A DNA stretch of 62,075 nt from UBA1563 sp041667115 (GCA_041667115.1 JBAYFO010000016.1:1-62075), one strand, 5' to 3'; positions 9,343 to 18,358 are shown, counted from the stretch's first letter. The notes: generated by a model not told the origin, from the letters alone. Program-made: numbers and translations.

Positions 9343-11892
9343 ATGAAAAAATTAATTCTAGTTTCTGCTTTGTTTTTTTTGTCTTCTCAGACATTTCCGC
9401 AGTCTAGCACTTTTAGCGTGGAAGCATACAAGCAGTTTCTTTCAACGCATCAAAATATGGATGCCGGAGAACTTTTGCAGATGCATAACGCCGGAACATT
9501 TCTCAATCAACTTCCGGCGCAAACTCAAAACCCACTTTACCTCGACAGCATCGCAATTAAATATCAACTAACGGATTACGAAAAATCACTGATCGAGAAA
9601 AATGGTTTTATGGTTACGGAACGGTTAAAAACCACAACGCTCGGCGATGCGTTAAGAGATATTTTCTACAAAGATTTACCGCTTTTCATTTCGACTGATG
9701 CGATTCTTCATTCGCTTCATGTTTCGTATGATCGGATTTTAAAAGACGCCGAACTTGGCTACATCATTCCAAAGTTGACTGATATTCTTGATAAACTTCA
9801 GCAACAAATTCCAACACTTAAAACACAGTACACTGCACAACCGGGAATGACAAAATCGTTGGAAGATGTTGATCTCTATATAGGGTTGGCAAATCTCTTG
9901 TTAACAGATAAATCCGGTTTTACATTCAGCGCAAATATTGCAAAAGCCGATACATTACTTGAAAAGATAAAAGCATTAGAAATGGAACCTGTTTATTTGT
10001 TTTCGGAAAATTGCAGAAACTATGATTTTAGCCAACTTAAAGTACGCGGACATTATACTGATGAGATGCAACCTAAACTTGCCAAATATTTCCAGGCGAT
10101 GATGTGGCTTGGGAGAACTGAGTTTTATTTGATCCCCCCACGAGCTAGTGCTTACCCTTGTAGTCCTCAAACAAAATCTGATATTCAACGGCAAATAACT
10201 GATGCGTTGCTTATCTCAAAATTGATGAACCTCGCCGGAGTTCAATCTTCATTTGATGAGATTGACGGCATTATCGAATTCTTTGTAGGTAAATCCGATA
10301 ACGTAACGCTAAATAATCTTGCCTATCTACAAAACAAAGTACAAATAACTGATCCGGCTGAACTACTTGACACAAACCGAGTAAATGATTTTCAAAATGA
10401 ATTAAGTAAAAACGAGTTTGCTTACCAAAGAATTTTATCGCAAGTGTTGGTTAATAACGGTGTTGATTCAATTGTTCCCGCCTCATCCTTCCTTTTACTC
10501 GGTCAGCGTTTCATAATTGATTCTTATGTTTTTTCACAAGTCGTGTACGATCGCATAAAATATAAGAATGAATTCGTAGAAAGAATGCTTCCACAATCGC
10601 TCGATGTTTTATTTGCACTTGGCAATGACGCTTCGGCACAGCTTCTTCAAACCGAACTTGAGCAATATCATTATTCAACAAATCTTGCTTCGCTGCGGTA
10701 TTTGATTGATGCTTACTCTGATGAGTTCTGGAATAGTTCGATGTACAACAGTTGGTTAAATGCGATCAGAACAATTAATCCGCCGAAAGTGCGCGAACAG
10801 CTTCCGTCGTTTATGCAGACTGCCGCTTACTGGCAATCTAAAATGAATACGCAGCTTGCTTCGTGGGCGCAACTCCGGCACGATAATCTTCTTTATGCAA
10901 AACAATCATATACCGGTTATCCAGTGTGTTCATATCCCTATGTTTATGTTGAACCATTTCCCGCTTTTTACAAGAACTTAAAAAGTTATGCATCTCTTTC
11001 GCTTCAGAAATTTCAATCGGTTTCTTTTGGTAACGATTTTTACAAACATTACGTTGTTCTATATTTCAACAACTTACTCGCCATTTCGGATACGCTTGGA
11101 ATAATTGCTCAAAAAGAATTGAATAACGAGATTCTATCCGATGCAGAAAAACATTTTCTTCAAACAACACTTTCGCTATCTACTGAAGCTTCATATGCAC
11201 ATAGAGAATTTGATGGATGGTTTTCAAAATTATTTTATGGAAAAAGTCTAGAAGAATTCGACTTTGATGAAATAAATCATTTTGTCGTTGCGGATGTTCA
11301 CACAGCCCCTTCAGAGACAAAGGTAAAACATGTTGGAACCGGTCCTTTTAACCTTGGCGTTTGGATTGCCAATAATAACGAGAATCAACCAACGGCATTT
11401 GTTGGTCCTGCTTTAAGTTATTATGAATACACATCAACAAATTTTTTGCGGTTAACCGATGAAGAATGGAAAGCTCAATATTTAAGCACTTCCCCGCGTC
11501 CTTCGTTTGTAAATAATTATTTAGCTGATTCAACCGGCAGCACTAAGGGAAGCGGTACGATGCTGTTCACTTCGATTGAAAGGAAAGATAATCCAACCTC
11601 CGAGATGAATTATTTGGTAGCGCAAAATTATCCCAATCCATTTAATCCTTCAACCATAATTAGTTTTACAATTCCCGATGCAATGGCAAACCAAAATGTT
11701 TCGTTAAAAATTTACAATATTAACGGAGAATTGATAAAAACATTTTTCGAGAAAGAACTTCCCGCAGGTAATTACGTTACCCGTTGGGATGGAACAAACG
11801 AAACCGGGACAGCCGTTCCAAGCGGAGTTTATTTGTACAAAGTTACTGCCGGAAATAATTTCGTTACCGGTAAAATGAGTTTGGTGAAATAG
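9343..11892 (+). CDS. DUF3160-family secreted protein with T9SS type A sorting domain (copy 2)
   Basis: An 849-aa tandem paralogue of the gene at 6734. It has its own signal peptide (different from copy 1), the same STFSVEAYKQFLSTHQNMD start of the mature part, and the same DUF3160 landmarks (FISTDAILHSLHVSYDRIL, KVRGHYTDEMQP, SFMQTAAYWQSKMNTQLASW, VYVEPFPAFYKNL). Its T9SS tail is nearly identical to that of copy 1. Differences cluster around residues 180-280 and 600-680, including a shorter segment around KVKHVGTG where copy 1 has an extra loop. Likely co-transcribed with copy 1 (53-bp gap, TGAGGG ribosome-binding site). The function is unknown; as T9SS cargo it should be exported to the cell surface or medium. 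Confidence 0.85.
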   Translation: MKKLILVSALFFLSSQTFPQSSTFSVEAYKQFLSTHQNMDAGELLQMHNAGTFLNQLPAQTQNPLYLDSIAIKYQLTDYEKSLIEKNGFMVTERLKTTTLGDALRDIFYKDLPLFISTDAILHSLHVSYDRILKDAELGYIIPKLTDILDKLQQQIPTLKTQYTAQPGMTKSLEDVDLYIGLANLLLTDKSGFTFSANIAKADTLLEKIKALEMEPVYLFSENCRNYDFSQLKVRGHYTDEMQPKLAKYFQAMMWLGRTEFYLIPPRASAYPCSPQTKSDIQRQITDALLISKLMNLAGVQSSFDEIDGIIEFFVGKSDNVTLNNLAYLQNKVQITDPAELLDTNRVNDFQNELSKNEFAYQRILSQVLVNNGVDSIVPASSFLLLGQRFIIDSYVFSQVVYDRIKYKNEFVERMLPQSLDVLFALGNDASAQLLQTELEQYHYSTNLASLRYLIDAYSDEFWNSSMYNSWLNAIRTINPPKVREQLPSFMQTAAYWQSKMNTQLASWAQLRHDNLLYAKQSYTGYPVCSYPYVYVEPFPAFYKNLKSYASLSLQKFQSVSFGNDFYKHYVVLYFNNLLAISDTLGIIAQKELNNEILSDAEKHFLQTTLSLSTEASYAHREFDGWFSKLFYGKSLEEFDFDEINHFVVADVHTAPSETKVKHVGTGPFNLGVWIANNNENQPTAFVGPALSYYEYTSTNFLRLTDEEWKAQYLSTSPRPSFVNNYLADSTGSTKGSGTMLFTSIERKDNPTSEMNYLVAQNYPNPFNPSTIISFTIPDAMANQNVSLKIYNINGELIKTFFEKELPAGNYVTRWDGTNETGTAVPSGVYLYKVTAGNNFVTGKMSLVK

Positions 11893-12084
11893 AACAAAAC
11901 CGATAATTTTACCAAAGTCCTACTGGTTTCTTACGGGAAAACTTTGCAAAGAACATTCCCCGTTGATATTATAGAAAAATAAGGGGCAAAACTTGATGAT
12001 TGGAAAGAAAAATTTACAAAGCTGAATGAACATTTGCTAAATCATAAACCGGCAAAACCGGAACCAAATTGTTACTTTGAATGA
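11893..12084 (+). pseudogene. Relic of an unidentified gene: open frame with one internal stop
   Basis: Directly after the second DUF3160 stop, one frame reads as plausible protein for 63 codons (FTKVLLVSYGKTLQRTF, then VDIIEK, a TAA stop, then GAKLDDWKEKFTKLNEHLL and a C-terminus PAKPEPNCYFE before TGA). A single base change (TAA for TAT or TAC) would restore continuity. There is no ATG start. I do not recognise the family. It looks like the 3' remnant of a decayed gene, but chance cannot be excluded for so short a piece. Confidence 0.35.
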
Positions 12085-12194
12085 ATGAATGGCTGCATGA
12101 TTGAATGAAAAACATTCATCCATTCATTTCCATTCAGTTATACTTTTTTAGCCGTTTAATATTCTTGCCATCCTGCGCAGTCCGCCGCGGCGGA
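12080..12194. repeat. Short inverted repeat and GC-rich palindrome before the SIMPL gene
   Basis: AATGAATGG at about 12084-12092 is complementary to CCATTCATT at 12120-12128, and the inner TGAATG / CATTCA pair (12102-12107 / 12113-12118) closes on an A5 loop. A similar run (GAATGATTGAATGGATGCATG) begins near 3549, so this is probably a dispersed repeat. At 12181-12194 TCCGCCGCGGCGGA is a perfect 14-bp palindrome followed by a T-run, unusually GC-rich for this window. The role is unknown. Confidence 0.5.
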
Positions 12195-12226
12195 ATTTTT
12201 ACTAACTATTTAAATAGGAGAAGATT

Positions 12227-12958
12227 ATGTTTTCAAAAAATCAATGGGTACTTCCTTCAACAATTCTTGCCTTGGCATTTTTGCTAGGGATCTTATTTAT
12301 CAGCGGAACCTGGCGAAACGTGAGCAAAGCTAATCAAACGATCACCGTTACCGGTTCTGCAAAAAAGGAAATTGTATCGGATTTTGGAATACTTCGCGGA
12401 ACAATTTCGGTGCAAGCTGTTTCGGGAAAAGATGCGTATCACGAACTCGAACTACAAAAACCAATCTTGTTTCAATACCTTGCACAAAAAGGATTTCCAA
12501 AAGAAACATTAAATCTTTTTACCATTACAAGCTATCCCGTTTTTGAGTTGAACGCCCAGGGAATGCAAACAAATATCATTAGGGGATATGTTTATTCACA
12601 ACGAATTGAACTGCAATCCAACGACGTGAACAAAATTAGAAATCTTTCGTTGGAAATAAGTTCTGTAATCGAACGTGGTGTGAATTTTACGGTTGAGCAA
12701 CCCGAATATCAATATTCAAAAATGGCGGATATTAAAATTGAAATTCAGGCAGAAGCGGCAAAGGATGCGATGATCCGCGCAAAGAAAATTGCCGAAGCGA
12801 CTGACGGAAATTTAGGAACAATGCGCAATGCTCGCATGGGAGTTTTGCAGATCACTCCCAAAAACTCCAACATGATTTCCGATTATGGAGTTAACGATCT
12901 CAGTTCAATTGAAAAAGAAATTACCGCGGTGGTTAATGCTTCGTTTGAGATAAAGTAG
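12227..12958 (+). CDS. SIMPL domain (DUF541) protein
   Basis: A 243-aa protein. An N-terminal hydrophobic segment (about residues 8-27) acts as signal or membrane anchor. It is followed by the SIMPL/DUF541 domain with the family opening QTITVTGSAKKEIVSDFG, a central SQRIELQSNDVNKIRNL, the Ala-rich helix AAKDAMIRAKKIAEA, and a C-terminal KEITAVVNASFEIK strand. DUF541 proteins are periplasmic or outer-membrane BP26-like proteins of unclear function, sometimes forming channel-like oligomers. The start is supported by AGGAG at 12216-12220. It appears to be a single-gene unit between the DUF3160 pair and the converging transketolase operon. Confidence 0.85.
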   Translation: MFSKNQWVLPSTILALAFLLGILFISGTWRNVSKANQTITVTGSAKKEIVSDFGILRGTISVQAVSGKDAYHELELQKPILFQYLAQKGFPKETLNLFTITSYPVFELNAQGMQTNIIRGYVYSQRIELQSNDVNKIRNLSLEISSVIERGVNFTVEQPEYQYSKMADIKIEIQAEAAKDAMIRAKKIAEATDGNLGTMRNARMGVLQITPKNSNMISDYGVNDLSSIEKEITAVVNASFEIK

Positions 12959-13105
12959 ATCACTACACTGTTTTAATCTTTAGAAAAATCTTCTGTAAAG
13001 ATTACCAGGATGCATTACTGAAAATTTTGTTGACTAAGAATAAATTACTTTGTGATTGTTCAACCGGCTAAGAAAAAGTTGCTAGGTAATCTAGCATTAT
13101 CACTC

Positions 13106-13261
13106 CTAGTTTCCTTTTTTCTTATCCTTCTTCAACTTCTTTTCCCCTTCTTTTTTGCCGTATTCTTTTTTGTAGGCTTTGGCGATGCGGCAGTCCTTAC
13201 AAAAACTGCCGCAGCATTCTTCCCATTCTTTTTCGGTAAACAATTTTTTCAATTTTGACAT
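13106..13261 (-). CDS. Small Cys- and Lys-rich protein coupled to transketolase (51 aa)
   Basis: A 51-codon frame (ATG at 13259-13261, TAG at 13106-13108) starts only 2 bp after the transketolase stop, so it reads as the second gene of that operon. The N-terminal half has a short helix (KLFTEKEWEECC) and four cysteines in a CC-x3-C-x2-C pattern (EECCGSFCKDCRIAKAY), suggesting metal binding or disulfides. The C-terminal half is almost all Lys/Glu/Gly (KKEYGKKEGEKKLKK). I do not know the family. Coding is supported by the tight coupling, the compact Cys motif and the absence of a competing long frame. A nucleic-acid or ribosome-associated role is conceivable from the basic tail but is a guess. 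Confidence 0.65.
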   Translation of the reverse strand: MSKLKKLFTEKEWEECCGSFCKDCRIAKAYKKEYGKKEGEKKLKKDKKKGN

Positions 13262-13263
13262 GT

Positions 13264-15258
13264 TCACTTCAACAAAGCTTTTGAAGCTTGCAAAATGTTC
13301 TCAACGGTGATGCCATATTTTTCATACAGTATTTCATAGGGAGCAGAGGCGCCGTATGTTTCAATTGAGATTATTTTCCCACCGTCGCCGGTATATTTAT
13401 GCCAGCCTTGCGCAACGCCAGCTTCAACAGCTATGCGGGCTTTCACTTTTTTCGGCAGAACGGAATTTTTATATTCTTCACTTTGCAATTCAAACAATTC
13501 CCAACTCGGAAAACTTACCACACGGACTTTCTTTCCTTCGCTTTCAAGTTTTTCTGCCGCCTTCAAAATTATTTCAACTTCGGAACCGCTTGCCATTAAA
13601 ATAATTTCCGGTTTGTCGGCGTCTTTTAAAATGTAAGCGCCATTGAATAAATTATCTGATGAAGGATATTTCGATTGATCGAGAACCGGCAATCCTTGAC
13701 GCGTTAAGAGTAACGCAACCGGACCACCTTTATGCTGGATCGCAAACTTCCAGGCTGAAGCGGTTTCGTTTGCATCCGCGGGACGCAGAACAACTAATCC
13801 CGGAATTGCGCGAAGCGAAGCAAGATGCTCAACCGGCTGATGCGTTGGTCCGTCTTCGCCAAGTCCTATAGTATCGTGCGTGAAAACATAGATCACTTTT
13901 ATTTTTGATAATGCGGCGAGACGAATTGCCGGACGAAGATAATCGGAGAAAACTAAAAACGTTCCGCCGAAAGGAATAACTCCACCATACATCGCCATCC
14001 CGCTCATCAAACTTGCCATAGCGTGTTCGCGGATTCCAAAGTGAAAATTTCTTCCCGAACGATCATCTTTTGAGAATGCCGGGTAGCCATTTAAATAAGT
14101 GTTGTTCGAGGGAGCTAAGTCTGCTGAGCCGCCGATAAAGGTTGGAAGCGATGCGGCAATTGCGTTGATCGTTTTACCCGAAGCTTGTCGTGTTGCTAGT
14201 TTCTTTCCATCATCAACAAAAGTTGGAAGTTTTGAAATCCATTCTTCACCAAAGTTACCACTCATTACTTCAAGAAAGAATTTTGCTTCCTGCGGATATT
14301 TTTCTTTGTATTTTGCAAAGAGTTCGTTCCATTCATCTTCACCCTGTTGATGTTTCTTCTTAGCTTCTTCAAAATGATTTTTTACTTCTTCAGGAACAAA
14401 GAATGATTCTTCATATTCCCAACCTAAATTTTTCTTTGTCAATTTAATTTCTTCATCACCAAGAGGAGAACCATGAACCGAGGAAGTATCTTGCTTGTTC
14501 GGGCTTCCAAAACCGATGTGTGTTTTTGTAATAATGAGCGAAGGTCTCTCATCAATTTGAGCGTTAAGCAGAGCGGTTTCAATTTGTGAAGGATCATTTA
14601 CATCAGAAATATGCTCAACATGCCAGCCATAGGCTTCAAAACGCTGTTCAATATTTTCGGAGAACGAGAGAGAGGTTTTTCCGTCGATTGAAATTCCATT
14701 ATCGTCGTAGAAGAAAATTAATTTGCCGAGTTTCAAGTGTCCTGCAAGCGAGGCGGCTTCGTGAGAAATACCTTCCATCAATTCGCCGTCGCTGCAAATG
14801 CCGTAAATAAAATGATCGAGAATTTTTATATCGTCTTTGTTAAACATTGAAGCGAGATAAGCTTTTGCGATTGCCATTCCGACCGCATTGGCAAAGCCTT
14901 GACCAAGCGGACCAGTAGTCGTTTCAATGCCAAGTCTTTGATCGAATTCAGGGTGTCCTGGCGTTTTGCTTCCCCATTGACGAAAATTTTTCAGATCATC
15001 GAGAGAAATATTATAACCGCTAAGATGCAATATTCCGTAGAGCAGCATACTGCCGTGTCCCGCTGAAAGAATAAAGCGGTCGCGATTAAGCCACAAAGGA
15101 TTTTTCGGATTGAGGTGCATATATTTTGTGTACAGCGCATAAGCGATCGGAGCGCAACCCATTGGCATTCCGGGATGCCCGGAGTTTGCTTTTTGAATTG
15201 CTTCAACAGCAAGGAAGCGAAGCGTGTTAATGCTGAGTTGATCGACGGAAACGGACAT
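13264..15258 (-). CDS. tkt: Transketolase
   Basis: A thiamine-diphosphate enzyme of the non-oxidative pentose phosphate pathway that moves two-carbon ketol units between sugar phosphates in the cytoplasm. The 664-aa length is normal. The N-terminal part shows ANSGHPGMPMGCAP, the ThDP/Mg motif region CSDGELMEGISHEAASLAGH ending in DDNGISIDG, and HGSPLG. The middle pyrimidine domain has FGIREHAMASLMSGMAMYGG and HDTIGLGEDGPTHQPVEHLA with the catalytic Glu and His residues, and the C-terminal domain follows. A 51-aa gene follows 2 bp downstream. No clear promoter motif was found in the 88 bp before the start. Confidence 0.95.
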   Translation of the reverse strand: MSVSVDQLSINTLRFLAVEAIQKANSGHPGMPMGCAPIAYALYTKYMHLNPKNPLWLNRDRFILSAGHGSMLLYGILHLSGYNISLDDLKNFRQWGSKTPGHPEFDQRLGIETTTGPLGQGFANAVGMAIAKAYLASMFNKDDIKILDHFIYGICSDGELMEGISHEAASLAGHLKLGKLIFFYDDNGISIDGKTSLSFSENIEQRFEAYGWHVEHISDVNDPSQIETALLNAQIDERPSLIITKTHIGFGSPNKQDTSSVHGSPLGDEEIKLTKKNLGWEYEESFFVPEEVKNHFEEAKKKHQQGEDEWNELFAKYKEKYPQEAKFFLEVMSGNFGEEWISKLPTFVDDGKKLATRQASGKTINAIAASLPTFIGGSADLAPSNNTYLNGYPAFSKDDRSGRNFHFGIREHAMASLMSGMAMYGGVIPFGGTFLVFSDYLRPAIRLAALSKIKVIYVFTHDTIGLGEDGPTHQPVEHLASLRAIPGLVVLRPADANETASAWKFAIQHKGGPVALLLTRQGLPVLDQSKYPSSDNLFNGAYILKDADKPEIILMASGSEVEIILKAAEKLESEGKKVRVVSFPSWELFELQSEEYKNSVLPKKVKARIAVEAGVAQGWHKYTGDGGKIISIETYGASAPYEILYEKYGITVENILQASKALLK

Positions 15259-15346
15259 GAAAACTCCATAATTTGAATAATAATTATTGTAAATATAAGT
15301 GAAAGAGTTGATAAGTTAAGTAATGCTAAGGAAGTGCTAATTCCGT

Positions 15347-15679
15347 TTAGTTAGAACTTACTATTTTCCCGTCAACAACCGGAGTAAGACAAACAAGCGG
15401 TGAATCAGGAACTTGAAACTTTTGAAATATTTCTTCAAAGAGAAGGAATTGTTTCCCTTGTTTTTCGAGTTTGGTAAATTGTTTATACTTCATTTTCTTA
15501 CCGGAGTTGGAAATGGGCGGATCAAATTTATAGGATGATGAAAAATCCCGTACGGCGTTTGTTTTAAGAAAAGAAATTTTTTCCTCGTCACTCCCGCCGG
15601 CTTCGTACGAGCAGGCGCGGAACTCTTCAATGATTCCATTATCAATTACGAGATAAAGGTTTAAAATTTTTTCAGACAT
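15347..15679 (-). CDS. Hypothetical protein (110 aa), overlaps the membrane-protein gene
   Basis: A 110-aa soluble, Lys/Phe-rich protein without signal peptide. It overlaps the upstream membrane-protein gene by 8 bp, so the two are probably translated together. Its pattern (LNLYLVIDNGIIEEFRAC, then ISFLKTNAVRDFSSSY, ending PLVCLTPVVDGKIVSS) suggests a small alpha/beta fold. I do not recognise the family and assign no function. Confidence 0.6.
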   Translation of the reverse strand: MSEKILNLYLVIDNGIIEEFRACSYEAGGSDEEKISFLKTNAVRDFSSSYKFDPPISNSGKKMKYKQFTKLEKQGKQFLLFEEIFQKFQVPDSPLVCLTPVVDGKIVSSN

Positions 15680-16346
15680 CGATTTGTTTATTTTTTATTA
15701 CGAAATAGGTAAGAGCAAGAGCCAAACTCAATGCGAATTTACACATTACGCTTTCAATGACCGTAAGCACAAACGAATCGCCGAAGGATTTCAAAATAAA
15801 TCCCGCCGCGACCGGAATTGAGATGAAGACATAAGCGAAAACAAGAATTCCGCTTAACCTTGCTTTTAACGTTCCCGGATTATCTTTAACTTTTTCTCTT
15901 AAATAAAAAATAGTCACTACGATCGGTGCGTAGTAGAAAAATCCATACGACTCACCCAACGGGTACGAATAAGAAGCATAAAAAACCGTACAGGTTTTCA
16001 CAATAAATTTTTCGATAGTTAATGAGTAATAGATAAGAAAAAACAAAGCCGGCAAATAAACGAGATAATTCTTTTTAGCATTATTCCCCCAGATTGTCCA
16101 CGCAAGAATCAATCCCGTGGGAGGAAGAAAAGTTATATCCGCAAAAGCTAAAAAAGCAACAAAGGAACTATCGACGTTGAAATAACAAATCAACGACTCG
16201 AGAAATTGATACCCCATGAGAAGAAAAATTGTTACTGCCGCAAGTATGTTCTCTTTTTTCTTTTTTAGATGAAAGAGAACAACACTGAGCAAAATAAATT
16301 CTACCGCTGCAAAGAGAAGTGAGACGATGCCGCTCCAATTATTCAT
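15672..16346 (-). CDS. Seven-helix integral membrane protein of unknown function
   Basis: A 224-aa protein made of about seven hydrophobic helices joined by short loops. It starts MNNWSGIVSLLFAAVEF and has a central PPTGLILAWTIW and a SYSYPLGESYGFFYYAP stretch. Layout and spacing resemble the seven-helix N-terminal sensing modules found before kinase domains in some bacteria, but here the module stands alone. It is in a leftward run with the CDGSH protein (8-bp gap upstream) and the 110-aa protein (8-bp overlap downstream). The function is unknown. Confidence 0.65.
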   Translation of the reverse strand: MNNWSGIVSLLFAAVEFILLSVVLFHLKKKKENILAAVTIFLLMGYQFLESLICYFNVDSSFVAFLAFADITFLPPTGLILAWTIWGNNAKKNYLVYLPALFFLIYYSLTIEKFIVKTCTVFYASYSYPLGESYGFFYYAPIVVTIFYLREKVKDNPGTLKARLSGILVFAYVFISIPVAAGFILKSFGDSFVLTVIESVMCKFALSLALALTYFVIKNKQIDV

Positions 16347-16354
16347 AATATTGC

Positions 16355-16618
16355 CTAAAGTGTTTTATGAGTTCCGTCGCAGAACGGAGCGTTTTTAGAA
16401 TGTTTGCATCCGCAAAGCCAAACTTCTTTTGTTTCAGTCACTTCAAAAACTTTCGGTGAGAAACCGCTTCCTTTGTGGGTGCCATCGCAAAACGGCTGCT
16501 TAGCGGATTTCCCGCAAGCGCACCATGCATATTTGCCCGGCTGCAGTGTTACACCGAACGGACTTTTCTGAGCAACAAAGGGTTCTTCCATTTTACTTCC
16601 TTTGAAATATGGATTCAT
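16355..16618 (-). CDS. Tandem CDGSH-type iron-sulfur protein
   Basis: An 87-aa protein with two CDGSH zinc-finger-like iron-sulfur motifs: CACGKSAKQPFCDGTH (about residues 33-48) and CGCKHSKNAPFCDGTH (about 69-84). Each has the C-x-C-x(n)-C-x3-H ligand set that binds a 2Fe-2S cluster, with Thr for the Ser of the canonical CDGSH. The two-motif, single-chain form matches the mitoNEET-related class with tandem motifs and no membrane anchor. In this class the protein is a redox or cluster-carrier protein. It begins a leftward three-gene run with a membrane protein and a 110-aa unknown. The first Met is at 16616-16618; a second in-frame Met ten codons on is an alternative start. Confidence 0.9.
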   Translation of the reverse strand: MNPYFKGSKMEEPFVAQKSPFGVTLQPGKYAWCACGKSAKQPFCDGTHKGSGFSPKVFEVTETKEVWLCGCKHSKNAPFCDGTHKTL

Positions 16619-16648
16619 AAATTATTTATAGAGCGATCTAAAAGTCTA

Positions 16649-16746
16649 AATGAATATCGAACAACAAACAAGGAATAAGGAATTTCGAAGTAAATACACA
16701 TAGCGTTGTGAAATCATTATTCGAAATTCCTTGTTCGATATTCATT
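16649..16746. repeat. Imperfect inverted repeat (dispersed AATATCGAACAA-type element)
   Basis: AATGAATATCGAACAA (16649-16664) and AGGAATTTCGAA (about 16678-16689) on the left are matched by the contiguous right arm at 16720-16746, whose reverse complement is the same sequence without the 14 bases between the two blocks. It lies between fumC and the CDGSH gene. A related run with CGAATTTCGAAGAACGAAC occurs near 26200-26222, so it is probably a dispersed element and not a terminator. Confidence 0.6.
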
Positions 16747-16762
16747 ATTAGAACTGTACTAA

Positions 16763-18154
16763 TTACGCTTTCGGTCCAATCATTTTTTCTGGACGGACAA
16801 ATTCATCAAATTGTTCTGCGGTCAATAAACCAAGTTCAACAGCAGCTTCCTTTAAAGTTTTCTTTCCTTTAAGAGCTTTCTTCGCTACCTTTGCAGCGTT
16901 GTCATAACCGATATGCGGATTAAGTGCAGTTACCAACATCAATGAATTAATTAAATGATTTTTTATATTCTCTTTGTTTGCTTCAATACCGACGACACAA
17001 TTATCTGTAAAGCTTGTGCACGCGTCTCCGATTAATCTAATTGATTGAAGCACATTAAAAATGATGACCGGCTTGAAAACATTGAGCTCGAAGTTTCCCA
17101 TCGCTCCGCCGAAGTTTACGGAAACATCGTTTCCAAATACTTGCGCGCAAACCATCGTCATCGCTTCTGATTGAGTAGGGTTGACCTTGCCCGGCATGAT
17201 GGAACTACCAGGTTCATTCTCCGGCAAATTTAATTCCCCTAATCCGCAACGCGGACCGGAGCCAAGCCAGCGAATATCGTTCGCTATTTTCATCAATGAA
17301 GAAGCAAGAGTTTTTAATACTCCGCTGAATTCAACTAGAGCACAGTGTGTGGCTAATCCTTCAAATTTATTTCTTCCGGTGATAAATGGTTTGCCTGTTA
17401 GTTCTGCAATTTTAGCAGCCGATCTTACGGCAAATTCCGGATGTGTATTTAGGCCGGTACCTACAGCCGTTCCGCCGAGAGCAAGTTCGTACAATCTTGG
17501 AAGTCCGCATTGAATTCTTTCCAAACCGTTGGTTAGCATTTGCACATAACCGCTAAACTCTTGTCCGAGTGTAAGCGGAGTAGCGTCCATTAAATGGGTT
17601 CTTCCGATTTTGATGATGTCTTTAAACTCATCCATTTTTACTGCGAAGGCATCACGGAGTTTTGTAATACCCGGAATAAGATGACGGTGAATTTCTTCAA
17701 TAGTGGCGATGTTCATTGCTGTTGGGAAGGTGTCGTTTGATGACTGCGCTTTGTTTACATCGTCATTCGGATGGATCGGTTTTTTACTTCCCAACACTCC
17801 ACCGGCAAGTTCAATAGCGCGGTTGGAAATAACTTCATTCACATTCATATTTGTTTGCGTGCCGCTTCCGGTTTGCCAAATAACAAGAGGAAAATGATCA
17901 TGTAGTTTTCCTTCAATCACTTCATCGGCTGCTTTAACTATGAGATCAGCCTTTTCCGCGGGAAGGATTCCTAAGTCTTTATTAACAAGCGCGGCGGCTT
18001 TTTTTAGAATACCAAATGCGCGGATCAATTCGTCCGGCATCCGTTCTCCGCCGATTTTGAAATTCATTAGTGAGCGGGCAGTTTGAGCTCCATAATATTT
18101 ATTGGTCGGAACTTTGATCTCACCCATGCTGTCGGTTTCAATTCTGTAATCCAT
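16763..18154 (-). CDS. fumC: Fumarate hydratase, class II
   Basis: A 463-aa iron-free fumarase that interconverts fumarate and malate in the TCA cycle. Signatures: TGSGTQTNMNVNEVIS (about residues 96-111), AQSSNDTFPTAMNIA, GRTHLMDATPLTLGQEFSGY and the family signature GSSIMPGKVNPTQSEA. It starts with MDYRIETDSMGEIKVP as usual for FumC, with a GGAGAAAC ribosome-binding site. The gene stands alone. Upstream on the same strand a TTTG and a TAATTTTG are about 22 bp apart, resembling the Bacteroidetes -33/-7 promoter, but this is only suggestive. Confidence 0.95.
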   Translation of the reverse strand: MDYRIETDSMGEIKVPTNKYYGAQTARSLMNFKIGGERMPDELIRAFGILKKAAALVNKDLGILPAEKADLIVKAADEVIEGKLHDHFPLVIWQTGSGTQTNMNVNEVISNRAIELAGGVLGSKKPIHPNDDVNKAQSSNDTFPTAMNIATIEEIHRHLIPGITKLRDAFAVKMDEFKDIIKIGRTHLMDATPLTLGQEFSGYVQMLTNGLERIQCGLPRLYELALGGTAVGTGLNTHPEFAVRSAAKIAELTGKPFITGRNKFEGLATHCALVEFSGVLKTLASSLMKIANDIRWLGSGPRCGLGELNLPENEPGSSIMPGKVNPTQSEAMTMVCAQVFGNDVSVNFGGAMGNFELNVFKPVIIFNVLQSIRLIGDACTSFTDNCVVGIEANKENIKNHLINSLMLVTALNPHIGYDNAAKVAKKALKGKKTLKEAAVELGLLTAEQFDEFVRPEKMIGPKA

Positions 18155-18358
18155 TGTTTCTCCTCTGAGTTTTTATTTTGTTAATGCAAAATTAAGAATT
18201 ATTGCAATAGGTTGTTCAAAGAGAAAAGAAAAAAAGTTGAAAAGGAAGAAAAGCCTCTCGGAAGAGAATTCCGGATTTGCACAAAATTTTTATTGTTTGA
18301 TTTGTGCAAGCAATACGATAAAGTACCCGAAGATGTTTAAACAATTTTTACCGTGAAA

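Noticed and set aside
12105..12287. Open frame of 60 codons over the SIMPL gene start
   Set aside because: Overlaps the well-supported start and signal segment of the SIMPL gene and shows no protein-like features.
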